A stretch of DNA of 64,000 nucleotides from an uncultured Treponema sp. (GTDB lineage Bacteria; Spirochaetota; Spirochaetia; Treponematales; Treponemataceae). Position 1 is the first letter of the stretch, and each line of letters opens with the position of its first letter. This document shows, one piece after another, positions 8,091-17,197 of this stretch. The position numbers and the translations under genes are program-made. The stretch is taken from positions 124,001-188,000 of the forward strand of contig CASGBA010000006.1 of assembly GCA_949299755.1 (NCBI GenBank), read 5' to 3'. Under the pieces are notes generated by a model. The model did no database searches. It had not been told where the DNA came from and was given only the letters and a program-made list of their open reading frames with translations.

Positions 8091-9209
8091 ATGGTTATTG
8101 TTTTTGTGGCTGATCAATATGATGCATTAAATAACGGAACAACCATATCTGCCAGAAGGTTTGCGGAAAATCTTCGCGCACAGGGACATACCGTCAGAAT
8201 ATTAACAACAGGGAACCCCGGACCGGATAAATTTATCCTGCCGCTGCTTAAAATACCGGTTATATCTTGGATTGCAAAAAAACAAGGGATAATTTTTTCA
8301 AAACCTGACATCGGCATCATTAAAGAAGCCTTGACAGGAGCAGACATCGTGCATTTTTACCTGCCGTTCCCCATGGCACGGGTTGTGGAAAAAACAGCAA
8401 GGGAAATGGGCATACCGTGTATTGCAGGATTCCATGTACAGGCGGAAAACATATCATGCAACCTGGGGTTGGGTAAAAGCGAAAGGGTTTCCCGTTTCTT
8501 TTATAAATTCCTGTATAAATATTTTTTCAACAGATTCTCTGACATCCACTGTCCATCACCTTTTATAGCGAATGAATTGAAAACGAATGGATACACGGCA
8601 AAGCTCCATGTCATAAGCAACGGCGTGTCTCCGGTATTCAAACCGCTTCCGCCACTGCCCCATAAAACATTTAATATCCTCATGATAGGAAGGCTGTCAC
8701 CGGAAAAACGGCAGGATTTAATTATAAAGGCGGCAAAATTATCAAAACACAAAGATAAAATACAACTTTATTTTGCCGGCATAGGCCCGCTTCAACAAAA
8801 ATACATGAAAATGACGGAAGACCTTCCCAATCCGGCGGTTTTCAAGTTTTATTCGCCCGAAGATTTATTGCAGCAGACAAGGACAATTGATTTGTACGTC
8901 CACGCTTCGGATATAGAGATAGAAGCCATTGCCTGTATAGAAGCTTTCAGTTGCGGACTGGTGCCGGTGATTGCGAATTCACCTAAAAGCGCGACGGTTG
9001 ATTTTGCGCTTGATGAGAAATCATTGTTTGAAGCGGGTAATCCGCAAAGTCTTGCGGACAGGATTGATTACTGGATAGAGCATCCTGAAGAAAAAAGTGA
9101 GTTGAGCAGAAAATACATTGAAAAAAGCACACAATATAAAATTACAGAGTCAACTTCAAAAATGATTGAAGTATATAAATCCATTATCGAAGAGAATAAA
9201 AATAAATGA
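8091..9209 (+). CDS. GT4-family glycosyltransferase, possibly diacylglycerol glucosyltransferase
   Basis: 372 residues with two Rossmann-like halves. The N-terminal half begins IVFVADQYDALNNGTTISARR and keeps the conserved Gly-Thr acceptor loop and FHVQAEN, features shared with the 1,2-diacylglycerol 3-glucosyltransferases. The C-terminal donor half has MIGRLSPEKRQD, FAGIGPLQQKY and EAFSCGLVPVIAN with the EX7E-type pair (Glu in EIEAIACIEAFSCG). It probably moves a sugar from a nucleotide donor to a membrane lipid; lipid specificity is an inference. Its stop overlaps the start of the next gene (ATGA), so they are likely coupled. GGAGTG ribosome site. Confidence 0.85.
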   Translation: MVIVFVADQYDALNNGTTISARRFAENLRAQGHTVRILTTGNPGPDKFILPLLKIPVISWIAKKQGIIFSKPDIGIIKEALTGADIVHFYLPFPMARVVEKTAREMGIPCIAGFHVQAENISCNLGLGKSERVSRFFYKFLYKYFFNRFSDIHCPSPFIANELKTNGYTAKLHVISNGVSPVFKPLPPLPHKTFNILMIGRLSPEKRQDLIIKAAKLSKHKDKIQLYFAGIGPLQQKYMKMTEDLPNPAVFKFYSPEDLLQQTRTIDLYVHASDIEIEAIACIEAFSCGLVPVIANSPKSATVDFALDEKSLFEAGNPQSLADRIDYWIEHPEEKSELSRKYIEKSTQYKITESTSKMIEVYKSIIEENKNK

Positions 9210-10318
9210 GAAAAACAAAGTTATCAGAGAAAATCATTGCGGTTGTATTTTTAATTTTTGTGGTATCAACATTATACGCACAGGAAAACGGCGGTTCTGC
9301 CGATGAATTACTAAGTCCGCTGGAAATAACGGTGGAAGGACAAACAGAAAAGGCTGTAATTGATCCGGTTTCGGCAACAGTTTACTTGCCGCTTCCCTAT
9401 TACCGTGACAGCAGCGGTATACTTTTTCCAATTTCACATTCTGCAGTAACGTCCGTCAAGCTTCAGGAAGGATTAACGCATACACTGCCTTCGGAACTTG
9501 ATTTGAGGCGCAAAACCAGTTTTACTATTTCATCCGTTGCTACAGGAGAATCAAGAGCCTGGACAATTTACGGAGGATATCAAATACCGGGAAGCGATTT
9601 TTCCCAATGGCATTCTGAAAAAGTTCCTGGTTTTATTACACTTGGATCCGTTGAATGCGGAGAAATGCCGGGCGGTACGGAACAATCATTGTGGGACAAC
9701 GGCAATCCGGCTTACGCGACTTCTGGCAGCAAAAAATGGCCGACTTATCATGTCACTTTGCCTGACGGCTCCACTGCCGCCCGGCTGACAACACGCAGCA
9801 CATTCGGGGTAATTGCCAGCGGTAATTTGTTTACCGGAAGAATTGAGCGGAACATGACACTGCGCCAGCTCCTGGGTTTCACAAACAAAAACGGCAAAGC
9901 GCTTATAGACTGGGGCATTCCCTTTGAAGCCATACCGAAAGGGTTCAGAATAAAATTTATGTATGACAGCCAGGGTGACCTTTGCTCATTGTCAGCCACA
10001 CTGGAAAACAGGAGTGACGGCATCCGGTCGGTTATAGCCGCCGCCGGTTACATAGGCACAGGAGACACAAGCACTGCCACGCCGGATATATTGATTTCTG
10101 AACCGGATACAAACGGCATGAGAACTCTGTCAGCCTTTTTCAACTATGGCGAGAACCTCAAAGATTCACCTGTTTTATCCGGCGATGACATCATCGGAAC
10201 AAATGACATGCCTGTCACCCACATCAATATTGTGTTCGCATCCAGCGCACACGGCGATGAATTCAAAGGTGAAAAAAACGCATCACTTACCGTGAAAGAC
10301 TTTGAATTGATTTACTGA
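9206..10318 (+). CDS. Secreted protein with a putative carbohydrate metabolism (PCMD) domain
   Basis: 370 residues. A Sec signal (basic start, hydrophobic 9-22, LYAQ cleavage) is followed by a short linker and, from about residue 125, a beta-rich domain that matches my recollection of the PCMD family: a W.NGNP stretch, GSTAARLTTRS, ASGNLFTG, the IPF...KGFRIKFMYDSQGD strand, and the C-terminal HINIVFASSAHGDEFKG with a final VKDFELIY. PCMD proteins are mostly known from Bacteroidetes and their function is unproven. The ATGA overlap with the upstream glycosyltransferase suggests a linked envelope or glycan role, but substrate and location (periplasm or surface) are open. Confidence 0.78.
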   Translation: MRKTKLSEKIIAVVFLIFVVSTLYAQENGGSADELLSPLEITVEGQTEKAVIDPVSATVYLPLPYYRDSSGILFPISHSAVTSVKLQEGLTHTLPSELDLRRKTSFTISSVATGESRAWTIYGGYQIPGSDFSQWHSEKVPGFITLGSVECGEMPGGTEQSLWDNGNPAYATSGSKKWPTYHVTLPDGSTAARLTTRSTFGVIASGNLFTGRIERNMTLRQLLGFTNKNGKALIDWGIPFEAIPKGFRIKFMYDSQGDLCSLSATLENRSDGIRSVIAAAGYIGTGDTSTATPDILISEPDTNGMRTLSAFFNYGENLKDSPVLSGDDIIGTNDMPVTHINIVFASSAHGDEFKGEKNASLTVKDFELIY

Positions 10319-10439
10319 CTTGACACAGACAGGGTTTTGTTCCGGTGATTCAGATTTAGTTACGGTTCAATTTAAAACCGGGGATGTTTTACGCCGGAAT
10401 AATATTCTACAATCTTCATGGAAGTATTATAATGGTAAT

Positions 10440-10967
10440 ATGGCAACGATGGAGAAATATTATAAATACATTGCTTATTACCATTCGACTTTGTGCAGGA
10501 TACTTCTGTCTGCGGATCACATCTGGCTGACGGGACTTTGGTTTACGGGGCAAAAACATTTTCCGTTTCAAGAAGAGGACTTGCCCAAAGAAGAAAACCC
10601 TGGTGTCTTTGTTCCGGCGGAAAACTGGCTCGATGTTTATTTTTCCGGGAAAGAACCTCCTTTTACGCCGGCGCTCCACATGACAGGAAGTCCGTTCCAA
10701 ATTGAAGTGTGGAAAATTTTACAGCAAATACCTTACGGAACGACAAGCACTTACGGAACAATTTCCGAAATCCTTGTTGAAAAGAAAATTCTTGCAGGAA
10801 TGTCACCGAGGGCTGTCGGAGGCGCCGCAGGGAAAAATAAAATATCCCTGATCATCCCATGCCACCGGGTAATCGGCGCGAATGAAAAACCCACCGGTTA
10901 TGCCGGGGGAATCGAAAGAAAAATGCAATTACTCGGGATGGAACGCAACGGTAAAGCCCGCGTATAA
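10440..10967 (+). CDS. ogt: Methylated-DNA-protein cysteine methyltransferase
   Basis: From the ATG at 10440 it has 175 residues, the usual Ogt/AGT length; the open frame continues upstream to a TTG at 10320 but that part resembles no AGT sequence. The protein repairs O6-alkylguanine by moving the alkyl group to its own cysteine. The active site IIPCHRVIGAN is present, with the FQIEVWKILQQIPYGTTSTYG helix and arginine-finger region (SPRAVGGAAGKN) upstream and GYAGGIERKMQLL downstream. A second ATG three codons later could also be the start. It follows the PCMD gene closely on the same strand. Confidence 0.9.
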   Translation: MATMEKYYKYIAYYHSTLCRILLSADHIWLTGLWFTGQKHFPFQEEDLPKEENPGVFVPAENWLDVYFSGKEPPFTPALHMTGSPFQIEVWKILQQIPYGTTSTYGTISEILVEKKILAGMSPRAVGGAAGKNKISLIIPCHRVIGANEKPTGYAGGIERKMQLLGMERNGKARV

Positions 10968-10979
10968 AATAGAATTCCG

Positions 10980-12764
10980 TCAGTTCAAAACGGTAAGGGA
11001 ATATCCTGTCAGCTTCACATACCGCCCGCATATTTTGACTTGAAAGTTTTCACCGTAATTCCACCGCAACGTGCATGAAGTATTGCAGATACCATTTTCC
11101 GCTTTATACGAACAGGTCTCGCTCCAGTTTTCACCACTGGTACTTACAAAGACTTTCAGGAAAGCCCGGCTGCACATGGGCTGGAATTCAATACATTCCT
11201 TAAAATCGCCGTAATGAAGGTTCTTCCTGCGAAAAGACAATTCTGTGTCAAAGGCATCACTGCCCGCCAGCCCGGAATCATCCGCAAGGACGGGATACTC
11301 AAAATCATAAAACCGGTTGAGTTTGGAAAGATGATTTTTCCATAAGGAAACATGGGCAGTTAATGTAAAAGAATTTACAACAACAGGAAGCATTCTCGGT
11401 AAAAAAACCAAAGAACCAAACGGCAACGGACTGTAAAATGAGCATTCAAAACGATTGTCCACGGCAACTGACACCAATTCAAACATTTTCGTCACTGTGT
11501 ATAAATGCGGAACAAAAAAATTAAAATCGGCGGGTAATTTTATACTTGACAATACAGTCTGTATATTTTTTTCAAACAAATTCACGGTTATGGAATTCAA
11601 ACCGCTGACCAATTCAATTTCAATTTTACTGTTGCCTTTATTATCAATTAAAACTGAATAATGGACACCACGGTGTTCTTCCTTGTTGTAAGAAGGGCAA
11701 ACCCACAGTTCTGCAGTATAAAACCCTCTGTCATCATTATATAAAATATTTTCCGTGCGACATTGCAAATTCTTTGCATGAATCGCAGGCAATTCAGGAC
11801 CAGGCATGGAAGATGCGGTTGGGGCGGAAGTTACAAGCTGTCCTCCGTCAACAAACAACTGATCAATACGCATAACACGCTGTTCAACATCCGGCCGTAA
11901 TTCATCCAATGCATTTCTTCCATGATACACTAACCAATCATCAACCAAATTGGGAGCTTTGGTGACAGTATTGTGCCCTGTTCCTTCAACCAAATCACTT
12001 TTTTTAACCAAAGAATGGGATGTATAATTATCAGGATATTTTTTCCATTCCCAGGACAAAAAATCGCCGTTCTTTTCCGCAACAGCATAGGATAAATAAT
12101 AATCAGTATTCACATATGCATTGGCGGAAAAAATGAGATATGCCTTATTCCTGTATTCGAAGTAACAAGCACCTTCTATTGTATGCCAATGCTGTCCGGA
12201 ACAAAATCTATCCTTTGCATAAATTTCAGACGCAAGAGATGGAAGCACAACAGGCTTAGGATTTCCGGATAAAGTGTACATATCTTCCAGTTTGTCCACA
12301 AGGATACAGGTTCCGGCATTATGTTTATTTAATCCTGTAACATCATTTACAGAATAAAACAGGAACACATCCCCGTTAATTTCGACAGGATGGGCATCAA
12401 TTGAAAATTTATTAAAAAGCTGTTTTTTCACCTCAAAAGGGCCGAGAGGGTTTCCAGCGGTGGCAACAAACATAAATTCACTGTGAACATCCTCCGCATC
12501 TTTTTCAAGGCATGAAAAATACATATAGAAAACGCCATTACGATAAAGGACTGCCGGAGCCCAAAAACTTTTTTTTCCCGGTATTGAAAGGGCAAATCCA
12601 TGATAAGTCCAATTGACCAAATCCTCAGAGGAACTGACATTTACCCCGTCCTCTCCGGTGGAATAGCAATAATATAAACCGCACCACCGTAAAATATAAG
12701 GATCCGGATTCGTATATGTTTTGGAATCCGTGTAAGAAACAGGATTGCAGAATTCTCTTTTCAT
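10980..12764 (-). CDS. GH43-family glycoside hydrolase
   Basis: 594 residues. The N-terminal 300 form a five-bladed propeller of the GH43/62 type, acting on arabinose- or xylose-containing glycans. Catalytic residues fit as general base Asp21 (TNPDPYILR), pKa modulator Asp123 (SIDAHPVEINGDVFLFYS) and acid Glu197 (HTIEGACYF). The C-terminal 280 residues look like beta-sandwich accessory domains. There is no signal peptide, so it probably works in the cytosol on imported oligosaccharides. Its ATG overlaps the stop of the upstream permease gene (ATGA), making it the last gene of the LacI-controlled sugar operon. Confidence 0.88.
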   Translation of the reverse strand: MKREFCNPVSYTDSKTYTNPDPYILRWCGLYYCYSTGEDGVNVSSSEDLVNWTYHGFALSIPGKKSFWAPAVLYRNGVFYMYFSCLEKDAEDVHSEFMFVATAGNPLGPFEVKKQLFNKFSIDAHPVEINGDVFLFYSVNDVTGLNKHNAGTCILVDKLEDMYTLSGNPKPVVLPSLASEIYAKDRFCSGQHWHTIEGACYFEYRNKAYLIFSANAYVNTDYYLSYAVAEKNGDFLSWEWKKYPDNYTSHSLVKKSDLVEGTGHNTVTKAPNLVDDWLVYHGRNALDELRPDVEQRVMRIDQLFVDGGQLVTSAPTASSMPGPELPAIHAKNLQCRTENILYNDDRGFYTAELWVCPSYNKEEHRGVHYSVLIDNKGNSKIEIELVSGLNSITVNLFEKNIQTVLSSIKLPADFNFFVPHLYTVTKMFELVSVAVDNRFECSFYSPLPFGSLVFLPRMLPVVVNSFTLTAHVSLWKNHLSKLNRFYDFEYPVLADDSGLAGSDAFDTELSFRRKNLHYGDFKECIEFQPMCSRAFLKVFVSTSGENWSETCSYKAENGICNTSCTLRWNYGENFQVKICGRYVKLTGYSLTVLN

Positions 12765-13588
12765 CCCTTGACAGCTCCGGCAGTAATACCGGCCTGAAAG
12801 TATTTCTGGCTCAGCAGATAAATCACAATGGAAGGTAATGTAAGTAAAATCATCGCCGCATACAAATGAGCAACATCAAGGGGACTTTGATAAGTTGAAG
12901 CCATAAAAAATTGTGCGGCCAGTGTCACCGTATAGTTTATTTCAGAACGGATAACCAACAGAGGAAGCAAATAATCGTTCCAGGAATATACAAATGTTAA
13001 AACCATTGTACTTGCGAGGATTGGTTTTGCAAGAGGAAGCATTATCACACAATAAGTATTGAAACTTGACGATCCGTCTATTTTTGCTGATTCCAATAAT
13101 TCATTCGGAATACCATCAAAATAATTTTTCACAATCAAAAGCATTTGTGGCACATTAAAAGCTATAAGAGGGATAATTACACCCAATAAAGTGTCAATAC
13201 ATTTAAGTTTTACCAGTGTAAAAAAAATCGGCATTGTAACAGCTGCTACAGGCAGTGCAAGACAAACTAAAACAGAAATAAAAAGTATTTTTTGTCCACG
13301 GAAATGCATTTTTGAAAAAGCATATCCGGAAAGAGTCACAATAACAGCCACACCCAATGAAGTTAATATAGCTATGGTCATACTGTTAAAAACAACTTGA
13401 AAATAATTTATTTTTTTATATGTTAGAACATATTTATAATTATTAAAACCTTCAAGTGTAAAAGATTTAGTAAGAGCGATGATAATTGGGTACAACCAAA
13501 TCAAAGCCAAAACAGTAAGCACAAGATAAACTACAATCGCACGTTTAATATTAACTTTAGAACCATTGGAATTCATCTTTGCCCCCAT
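12761..13588 (-). CDS. Sugar ABC transporter permease, MalG type
   Basis: 275 residues, six predicted membrane helices, carbohydrate-uptake family 1. The cytoplasmic EAA loop (ELLESAKIDGSSSFNTY, then MLPLAKP) that contacts the ATPase is at about 186-210, and the C-terminus AGITAGAVKG is typical of MalG-like subunits. The start at 13588 overlaps the stop of the upstream permease by one base (TAATG). An ATG four codons in, at 13576, has a GGGGG ribosome site and is an equally good start. No ATPase gene is in the operon, so the importer probably uses a shared MsmK-like ATPase. Confidence 0.92.
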   Translation of the reverse strand: MGAKMNSNGSKVNIKRAIVVYLVLTVLALIWLYPIIIALTKSFTLEGFNNYKYVLTYKKINYFQVVFNSMTIAILTSLGVAVIVTLSGYAFSKMHFRGQKILFISVLVCLALPVAAVTMPIFFTLVKLKCIDTLLGVIIPLIAFNVPQMLLIVKNYFDGIPNELLESAKIDGSSSFNTYCVIMLPLAKPILASTMVLTFVYSWNDYLLPLLVIRSEINYTVTLAAQFFMASTYQSPLDVAHLYAAMILLTLPSIVIYLLSQKYFQAGITAGAVKG

Positions 13589-14463
13589 TAATCATCTTTA
13601 CCAAGCTTTAACTGGATGACAGACATACTTATTGCGAGAACCAGAATACAAACACCTATAGAAGCAGCAGAACCTGCGTCAAAATTCGTAAAAGCCTTTT
13701 CATACAAATACGTATTCAAGAAAAGGGTTGCTCTTCCCGGACCGCTGTTGGTTAATAATTTTACAATATCAAAGGTTTTTAAAGATCCTACAATACCTAG
13801 TATAATTAAAACGCTGGATGTTCCTTTCAGCATGGGAATAGTAATTGAAAACAAAGTCTTCCAAAATCCTGCCCCATCCAATTTCGCTGATTCATACACA
13901 TCATTCGGAATGCTCATCAATCCGGCATAATAAAAAATCATGGAAAAACCCATCCATTGGAAAATATTCACGCCAATAATTGACATAAGAGCGAATCGTT
14001 TGTCACCAAGCCAGGCTTGGGCTAAAAAATCCAGTCCTGCACTACGCAACATTGTATTCAATGCGCCCATGTTAGGATCAAGGATTATTCTGAATATGGC
14101 AGTAATAATCGCGGTTGCCATGGCTATAGGCAAAAAGAAAATCGCTTTATAAATATTATGAAGAGGCAATTTATATTTCAAAAGGGAGGCGATAAAAAGC
14201 CCCAAAGCAGCCTGAATAAATACAGTGAAAACAAAAAATATCAGATTATTTTTCAAAGAAATATAAAAATACGGATCTTGGAATAACTTTATATAGTTCT
14301 TCAAGCCGACAAAATTCATTTCTGATGTGATGCCATTCCAATCCGTAAAACTTGAATAAAATGTAAAGAATATGCAGTAATATAATAATAAAGTAGAAAA
14401 TATGATAAGAGGAAGGATATATAAATAAGCGGCATTATCCCACTTTGACCGGCGTAATCCCAT
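13588..14463 (-). CDS. Sugar ABC transporter permease, MalF type
   Basis: 291 residues with six membrane helices. The N-terminus (LYILPLIIFSTLLLYYCIFFTFYSSF) and the EAA loop VYESAKLDGAGFWKTLFSITIPMLKG at about 185-210 identify a MalF-like subunit. It pairs with the next gene to form the channel of a carbohydrate importer. A strong GGAGGAGA ribosome site precedes the ATG. It is separated from the binding protein gene by a stable hairpin that probably lowers permease expression relative to the binding protein. Confidence 0.92.
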   Translation of the reverse strand: MGLRRSKWDNAAYLYILPLIIFSTLLLYYCIFFTFYSSFTDWNGITSEMNFVGLKNYIKLFQDPYFYISLKNNLIFFVFTVFIQAALGLFIASLLKYKLPLHNIYKAIFFLPIAMATAIITAIFRIILDPNMGALNTMLRSAGLDFLAQAWLGDKRFALMSIIGVNIFQWMGFSMIFYYAGLMSIPNDVYESAKLDGAGFWKTLFSITIPMLKGTSSVLIILGIVGSLKTFDIVKLLTNSGPGRATLFLNTYLYEKAFTNFDAGSAASIGVCILVLAISMSVIQLKLGKDD

Positions 14464-14489
14464 AAAATCTCCTCCTGCCTATTAAAAAT

Positions 14490-14515
14490 CCGGCAGGACA
14501 TTTCAGTCCTGCCGG
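14490..14515 (-). terminator. Intercistronic hairpin after the sugar-binding protein gene
   Basis: A perfect 10-base stem (CCGGCAGGAC and GTCCTGCCGG) with a 6-base loop, followed on the minus strand by ATTTTTA. It lies 20 bases after the binding-protein stop and before the permease ribosome site. This looks like a leaky terminator or mRNA-stabilising stem of the kind known between binding-protein and permease genes. Confidence 0.7.
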
Positions 14516-14534
14516 TCATGTCAACGCTTACGAA

Positions 14535-15848
14535 TTAAGGGCGTTCAATGGATTCAGAAACAGCTTGTACCTGCTGGAGTTCTTTCATAATATCCGAGCC
14601 GGAAGCCACATTCTGCCCAGCCACAGACAAAGCTTTATCCAATTCAGCATAAAGAAGTTTACGCCTTGCATTTGAAGCAGCATTCATCTTGTAAATTGTA
14701 TCGTAACTTTCCTGCTGGAGTTTTCCGTCAATCTTCCCGGTGAAGCTCATTCCATTCACAACCGGAGTTCCCTGTCCGGTAGCGGTCCACAGTTCCTGAC
14801 CTTTTCCCCTTGTGATAAAGTCAACGAACTTCATGGCGGCTTCCTGATTCTTGCTGGTTTTATTTACACTCAAAATAAAGTCAACGCCTGTTGTTGCGGC
14901 AACAGGAAGAGGTCCAACCTGGGGCCAGGCTGCCATTCCAATAACATCACCGCGTTTTTGAATTTCAGTTCCCTGAATTTCAGCATTGCTCGGAGATGTG
15001 GGACCGACGTGCCAGGATCCGCAAGGGAAGAACACAGCTTTGCGGGAGAAGAAATACTGGTCGCGGGCATCAGGATAGGTTACAACACCAAGGGCACCGT
15101 CTTCAAAAATTTTGTCTGTGAAAAACGCCTTCCATGCTTCCATTGCTTTCACAAACACAGGATCTGTCCAAGACCTTGTTCCGGCTTCAGCCTCAAAAAC
15201 AGCGCCAGGCTCAAACTGCTCACAGAAAGCGACAAAGTTGTCAACAGACTGCCAGCTGTCAGCCGCTCCGATTGCCATCGGAACATAACCTGCTGCAATT
15301 ATTTTTTTCGATGCGGCTTTCATTTCCTCGTAAGTTTTAGGAACTTCTGTAACACCGCATTCTTTCATCAGAGTGTCGTTGTAAAGCATAAACGGCATCC
15401 CCGCCAATAACACAGGCATACCGGTAACATAGCCATCGGCATCAGAAGACTGTTCCACAGCCGTTGCATTGATTGTATCTGTCCAACCAGGCATATATTT
15501 ATCCGCAAGAGCCTTCATGTCGGCACAAAACATTCCATACTGCTGGACATATGCACCGGGCTGCAATCCGAACAAATCAGGACCTGTTCCGCTCGCCAAA
15601 GCAACCTGAAGTTTTTGGAAATAATCAGACTGTTCTGTACGGATATAATCAATGTTTATATCGGGGTTTTCAGCCTTAAACGCTTCGTAAATGGGATCCC
15701 AGTCAATAACTGTAGGCAGCCATGACCAGAAAACAACCGTTGTTTCACCATCGGCAGCGGCATTTTTTCCGGAATCACCGCCTCCCATAGCAAAAGCAGT
15801 AAAAGTCATTACCATTAAAGCACATAATACCGCAATTAATTTTTTCAT
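14535..15848 (-). CDS. Sugar ABC transporter substrate-binding protein
   Basis: 437 residues from the ATG at 15848, which has a GGAGG ribosome site; the longer frame to 15908 crosses the operator and is unlikely. A signal peptide (MKKLIAVLCALMVMTFTAFA) is followed by a typical family 1 solute-binding fold: VVFWSWLPT..., YIRTEQSDYFQKLQVALASGTGPDLFGLQPG and GKGQELWTATGQGTP. It would bind an oligosaccharide in the periplasm and pass it to the two permeases. The ligand is unknown, but the GH43 gene points to a pentose-rich oligosaccharide. First gene of the operon. Confidence 0.94.
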   Translation of the reverse strand: MKKLIAVLCALMVMTFTAFAMGGGDSGKNAAADGETTVVFWSWLPTVIDWDPIYEAFKAENPDINIDYIRTEQSDYFQKLQVALASGTGPDLFGLQPGAYVQQYGMFCADMKALADKYMPGWTDTINATAVEQSSDADGYVTGMPVLLAGMPFMLYNDTLMKECGVTEVPKTYEEMKAASKKIIAAGYVPMAIGAADSWQSVDNFVAFCEQFEPGAVFEAEAGTRSWTDPVFVKAMEAWKAFFTDKIFEDGALGVVTYPDARDQYFFSRKAVFFPCGSWHVGPTSPSNAEIQGTEIQKRGDVIGMAAWPQVGPLPVAATTGVDFILSVNKTSKNQEAAMKFVDFITRGKGQELWTATGQGTPVVNGMSFTGKIDGKLQQESYDTIYKMNAASNARRKLLYAELDKALSVAGQNVASGSDIMKELQQVQAVSESIERP

Positions 15849-15887
15849 CTTTACTTTTCCTCCATCTAAAACCAGGATTCTTAGAAA

Positions 15888-15913
15888 AAAAAATGAAAGC
15901 GCTTTCATTTTTT
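15888..15913. promoter_or_regulatory. LacI-family operator of the sugar operon
   Basis: A perfect 26-base palindrome whose core is TGAAAGCGCTTTCA (15894-15907), the form bound by LacI/GalR regulators and also a match to the cre consensus. It lies directly downstream of the likely transcription start (about 15916) of the binding-protein gene, where a bound repressor would block transcription. The neighbouring LacI-family gene is the natural candidate to bind it. Confidence 0.85.
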
Positions 15914-15922
15914 CTTACAATG

Positions 15923-15951
15923 ATTACATCATGTTTTATTTTAGCTGTCAA
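15923..15951 (-). promoter_or_regulatory. Sigma-70 type promoter of the sugar operon
   Basis: On the minus strand TTGACA (15951-15946) and TGTAAT (15928-15923) are separated by exactly 17 bases. The -35 box lies inside the 3' end of the LacI-family gene. The expected start is at about 15916, just before the palindromic operator. Confidence 0.75.
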
Positions 15952-16996
15952 GGGTTTTGCATAGTTTTTTAACAGACCTGGTGGAATCCCTGCATATCAA
16001 GGAAGGTTCTATGAGTCGGAATTCCTGGCAGTCCCGGTTCTCTATTCTGGCGATAGCCATGGCTATAAGGGAAGAACAAACCAATTCATAGTCATAACTG
16101 ACTGTTGTAAGACCTTTCAGCAAAATTCTGGAAATATAGGTGTCATCAAAACTTAAAATGGAAACATCATCGGGAACAGAAAGACCATGTTTCACCAGAC
16201 TCTGTATAACCCCTGCGGCAACAAAGTCATTTATGGCGATTATTCCGCTGGGAATTTTATTGCGATGTATAAGTCTCTCCATGCATTCATAACCGTCTTC
16301 GTTGGTAAAGCCGTTGGATGTACATACCAGTTCCTCATCACTGTCAAGCTTGTACCGGGAAACAAGTCTTTTGAATTCCTGAAGTTTTTGAAATGTCGGG
16401 ACCTGGTTTTTTTTTCCTCCTATCAATGCTATTTTCCTGTGTCCCAACCCGACAAGATGTTCCACGGCAAGATTTATACCTGTAATGTCATTTATCTGTA
16501 TCCTGCAACAATTCACTCCGTCCAGTTTTCCGCTTATCACAAAAGGAATATCTTCCATTATTTTTTTTACCTTATTGGTGTAACGTTTGTCGGACACACA
16601 CTCATCCACATTACCTCCAAGCTGGATGATGGCCGCAACACGCTGGGCATACAAACGTTCAACAAGCTGATGCTCATATTCCAGATTTCCCATGGAATTA
16701 GCTAAAACAGCGGAATACCCGTATAAATCAGCAATCCGTTCACACCAGATAAACATATTCGCATAAAAAGGATTATCGATTTGGGAAACCATAATACCAA
16801 TGATTTTACTTTTTGTTTCAGCAAGTGTCTTTGCAGCTTCATTCGGCCGGAAATTATACTTATTGACAACGGACATTATCCGTTTATATGTTTCTGTTTT
16901 TACCTTACCGCTTTGAGACAAAGCCCTGGAGACAGTTGTTATTGATACTCCAGCCTCTTCAGCAATATCATAAATTGTAATCCGCTGAGATTTCAT
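15941..16996 (-). CDS. LacI-family transcriptional regulator
   Basis: 351 residues from the ATG at 16996, which has an AAAGGA ribosome site and puts the helix-turn-helix at the very N-terminus (ITIYDIAEEAGVSITTVSRAL, then KVKTETYKRI), as is normal; the open frame runs 44 codons further but that part is atypical. The hinge (YNFRPNEAAKTLAETKSKIIG) and a periplasmic-binding-protein-like effector domain follow, with GHRKIALIGG and the EDGYECMERLI region. It probably represses the adjacent sugar operon through the operator at 15888-15913 and is released by an imported sugar. The effector is unknown. Confidence 0.93.
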   Translation of the reverse strand: MKSQRITIYDIAEEAGVSITTVSRALSQSGKVKTETYKRIMSVVNKYNFRPNEAAKTLAETKSKIIGIMVSQIDNPFYANMFIWCERIADLYGYSAVLANSMGNLEYEHQLVERLYAQRVAAIIQLGGNVDECVSDKRYTNKVKKIMEDIPFVISGKLDGVNCCRIQINDITGINLAVEHLVGLGHRKIALIGGKKNQVPTFQKLQEFKRLVSRYKLDSDEELVCTSNGFTNEDGYECMERLIHRNKIPSGIIAINDFVAAGVIQSLVKHGLSVPDDVSILSFDDTYISRILLKGLTTVSYDYELVCSSLIAMAIARIENRDCQEFRLIEPSLICRDSTRSVKKLCKTLDS

Positions 16997-17197
16997 CTTT
17001 TCCTTTATTTTATAATCTTCAAAAACAGATATAAACAGGAAATATCTTACAACAGTTTTTTTACGTAAGCAATATTTATATAAAACATACTTAAGGAATT
17101 CCATCTCAACTTCCTTGCGGATAAACAAAATTTCGTATAAACTATGTATTATTATTTAAAATCCCTGCAGGATTCAAAAATACGAAGGCCATACGTT

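Noticed and set aside
10320-10439. TTG start for ogt giving 215 residues
   Set aside because: The added 40 residues do not resemble the family and overlap the tail of the PCMD gene region; the ATG at 10440 gives the usual length.
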